Source of the DNA: Tretioscincus oriximinensis
Taxonomy: Eukaryota > Chordata > Lepidosauria > Squamata > Gymnophthalmidae
Assembly: GCA_022410635.1 (NCBI GenBank)
Contig: JAJVDF010000163.1
Span: forward strand, 110,406 to 174,405
Length of the DNA stretch: 64,000 bases
Reading direction: 5' to 3'
Both the position numbers and the translations under genes were made by a program. The notes under the pieces were generated by a model. It worked only from the letters and a program-made list of their open reading frames with translations, made no database searches and was not told where the DNA came from. Below, piece by piece: positions 63,834-64,000 of the stretch (its first letter is position 1; each line of letters opens with the position of its first letter).

Positions 63834-64000
63834 CTGTTGAATGAAAAGAAGCACAGGAGATGTTCANGACCGAAGGATTTATTTTTATTTGATGTGTATT
63901 TTATTTCTACACTCTTTTCTATGATAAAATACAAAATGAAATAAATCCCCTGTCACCCCAAATCCCAACCACATAATCTGGATCCTAGCTGATTCAAATA

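Overview
The window is vertebrate nuclear DNA, most likely from a squamate reptile. It contains two recognisable genes, both split by introns, in a convergent arrangement. The squamate call is an inference from the repeat mixture: several CR1 and L2 LINE subfamilies, tRNA-derived SINEs with (TTC)n tails, CORE-type SINEs and many foldback DNA elements. No bacterial features, rRNA or tRNA genes, or CRISPR arrays were seen. There is one 480-base run of N (20084-20563) and dozens of single ambiguous bases, as expected of a draft assembly.

Gene 1 (+ strand, 1823-36305 and beyond) is SMPD3, neutral sphingomyelinase 2. All seven coding exons are present: 2121-3467, 13531-13606, 29334-29489, 31278-31367, 32766-32829, 35765-35927 and 36204-36305. 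Splice phases agree at every junction and give a 665-residue protein; the human protein has 655. The catalytic residues, both membrane-inserting hydrophobic segments and the calcineurin-docking motif are retained. Non-coding first exons and the promoter lie before base 1. A splice acceptor at 1821-1822 opens the first coding exon, whose leader carries four upstream ATGs and a 28-base exact copy of a stretch of the same gene's coding sequence.

Gene 2 (- strand, 63833 down to 56626) is the 3' end of PRMT7, the protein arginine methyltransferase that is the neighbour of SMPD3 in human. Its last three coding exons are 63673-63833, 58710-58806 and 56626-56787, followed by a short 3' UTR with an AATAAA signal. 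The rest of PRMT7 lies beyond base 64000. The two stop codons face each other across about 20.3 kb.

Almost everything else is layered transposon debris. CR1 copies often carry the reverse-transcriptase C-terminus and end in an octamer tail. L2-clade copies are repeatedly interrupted by CR1, SINE or hAT elements. One non-LTR fragment (16205-17137) is flanked by a perfect 67-bp direct repeat. Non-autonomous DNA elements include hAT-like foldbacks with 8-bp target duplications, a 260-bp mariner/pogo-like element with TA duplications, and a roughly 160-bp palindromic MITE seen about ten times. That MITE core has also been captured inside the 3' UTR of a CR1 lineage. A tRNA SINE family carries CTCF-like motifs, and one copy ends 34 bp upstream of SMPD3 exon 6. 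These are the main non-gene signals worth following.
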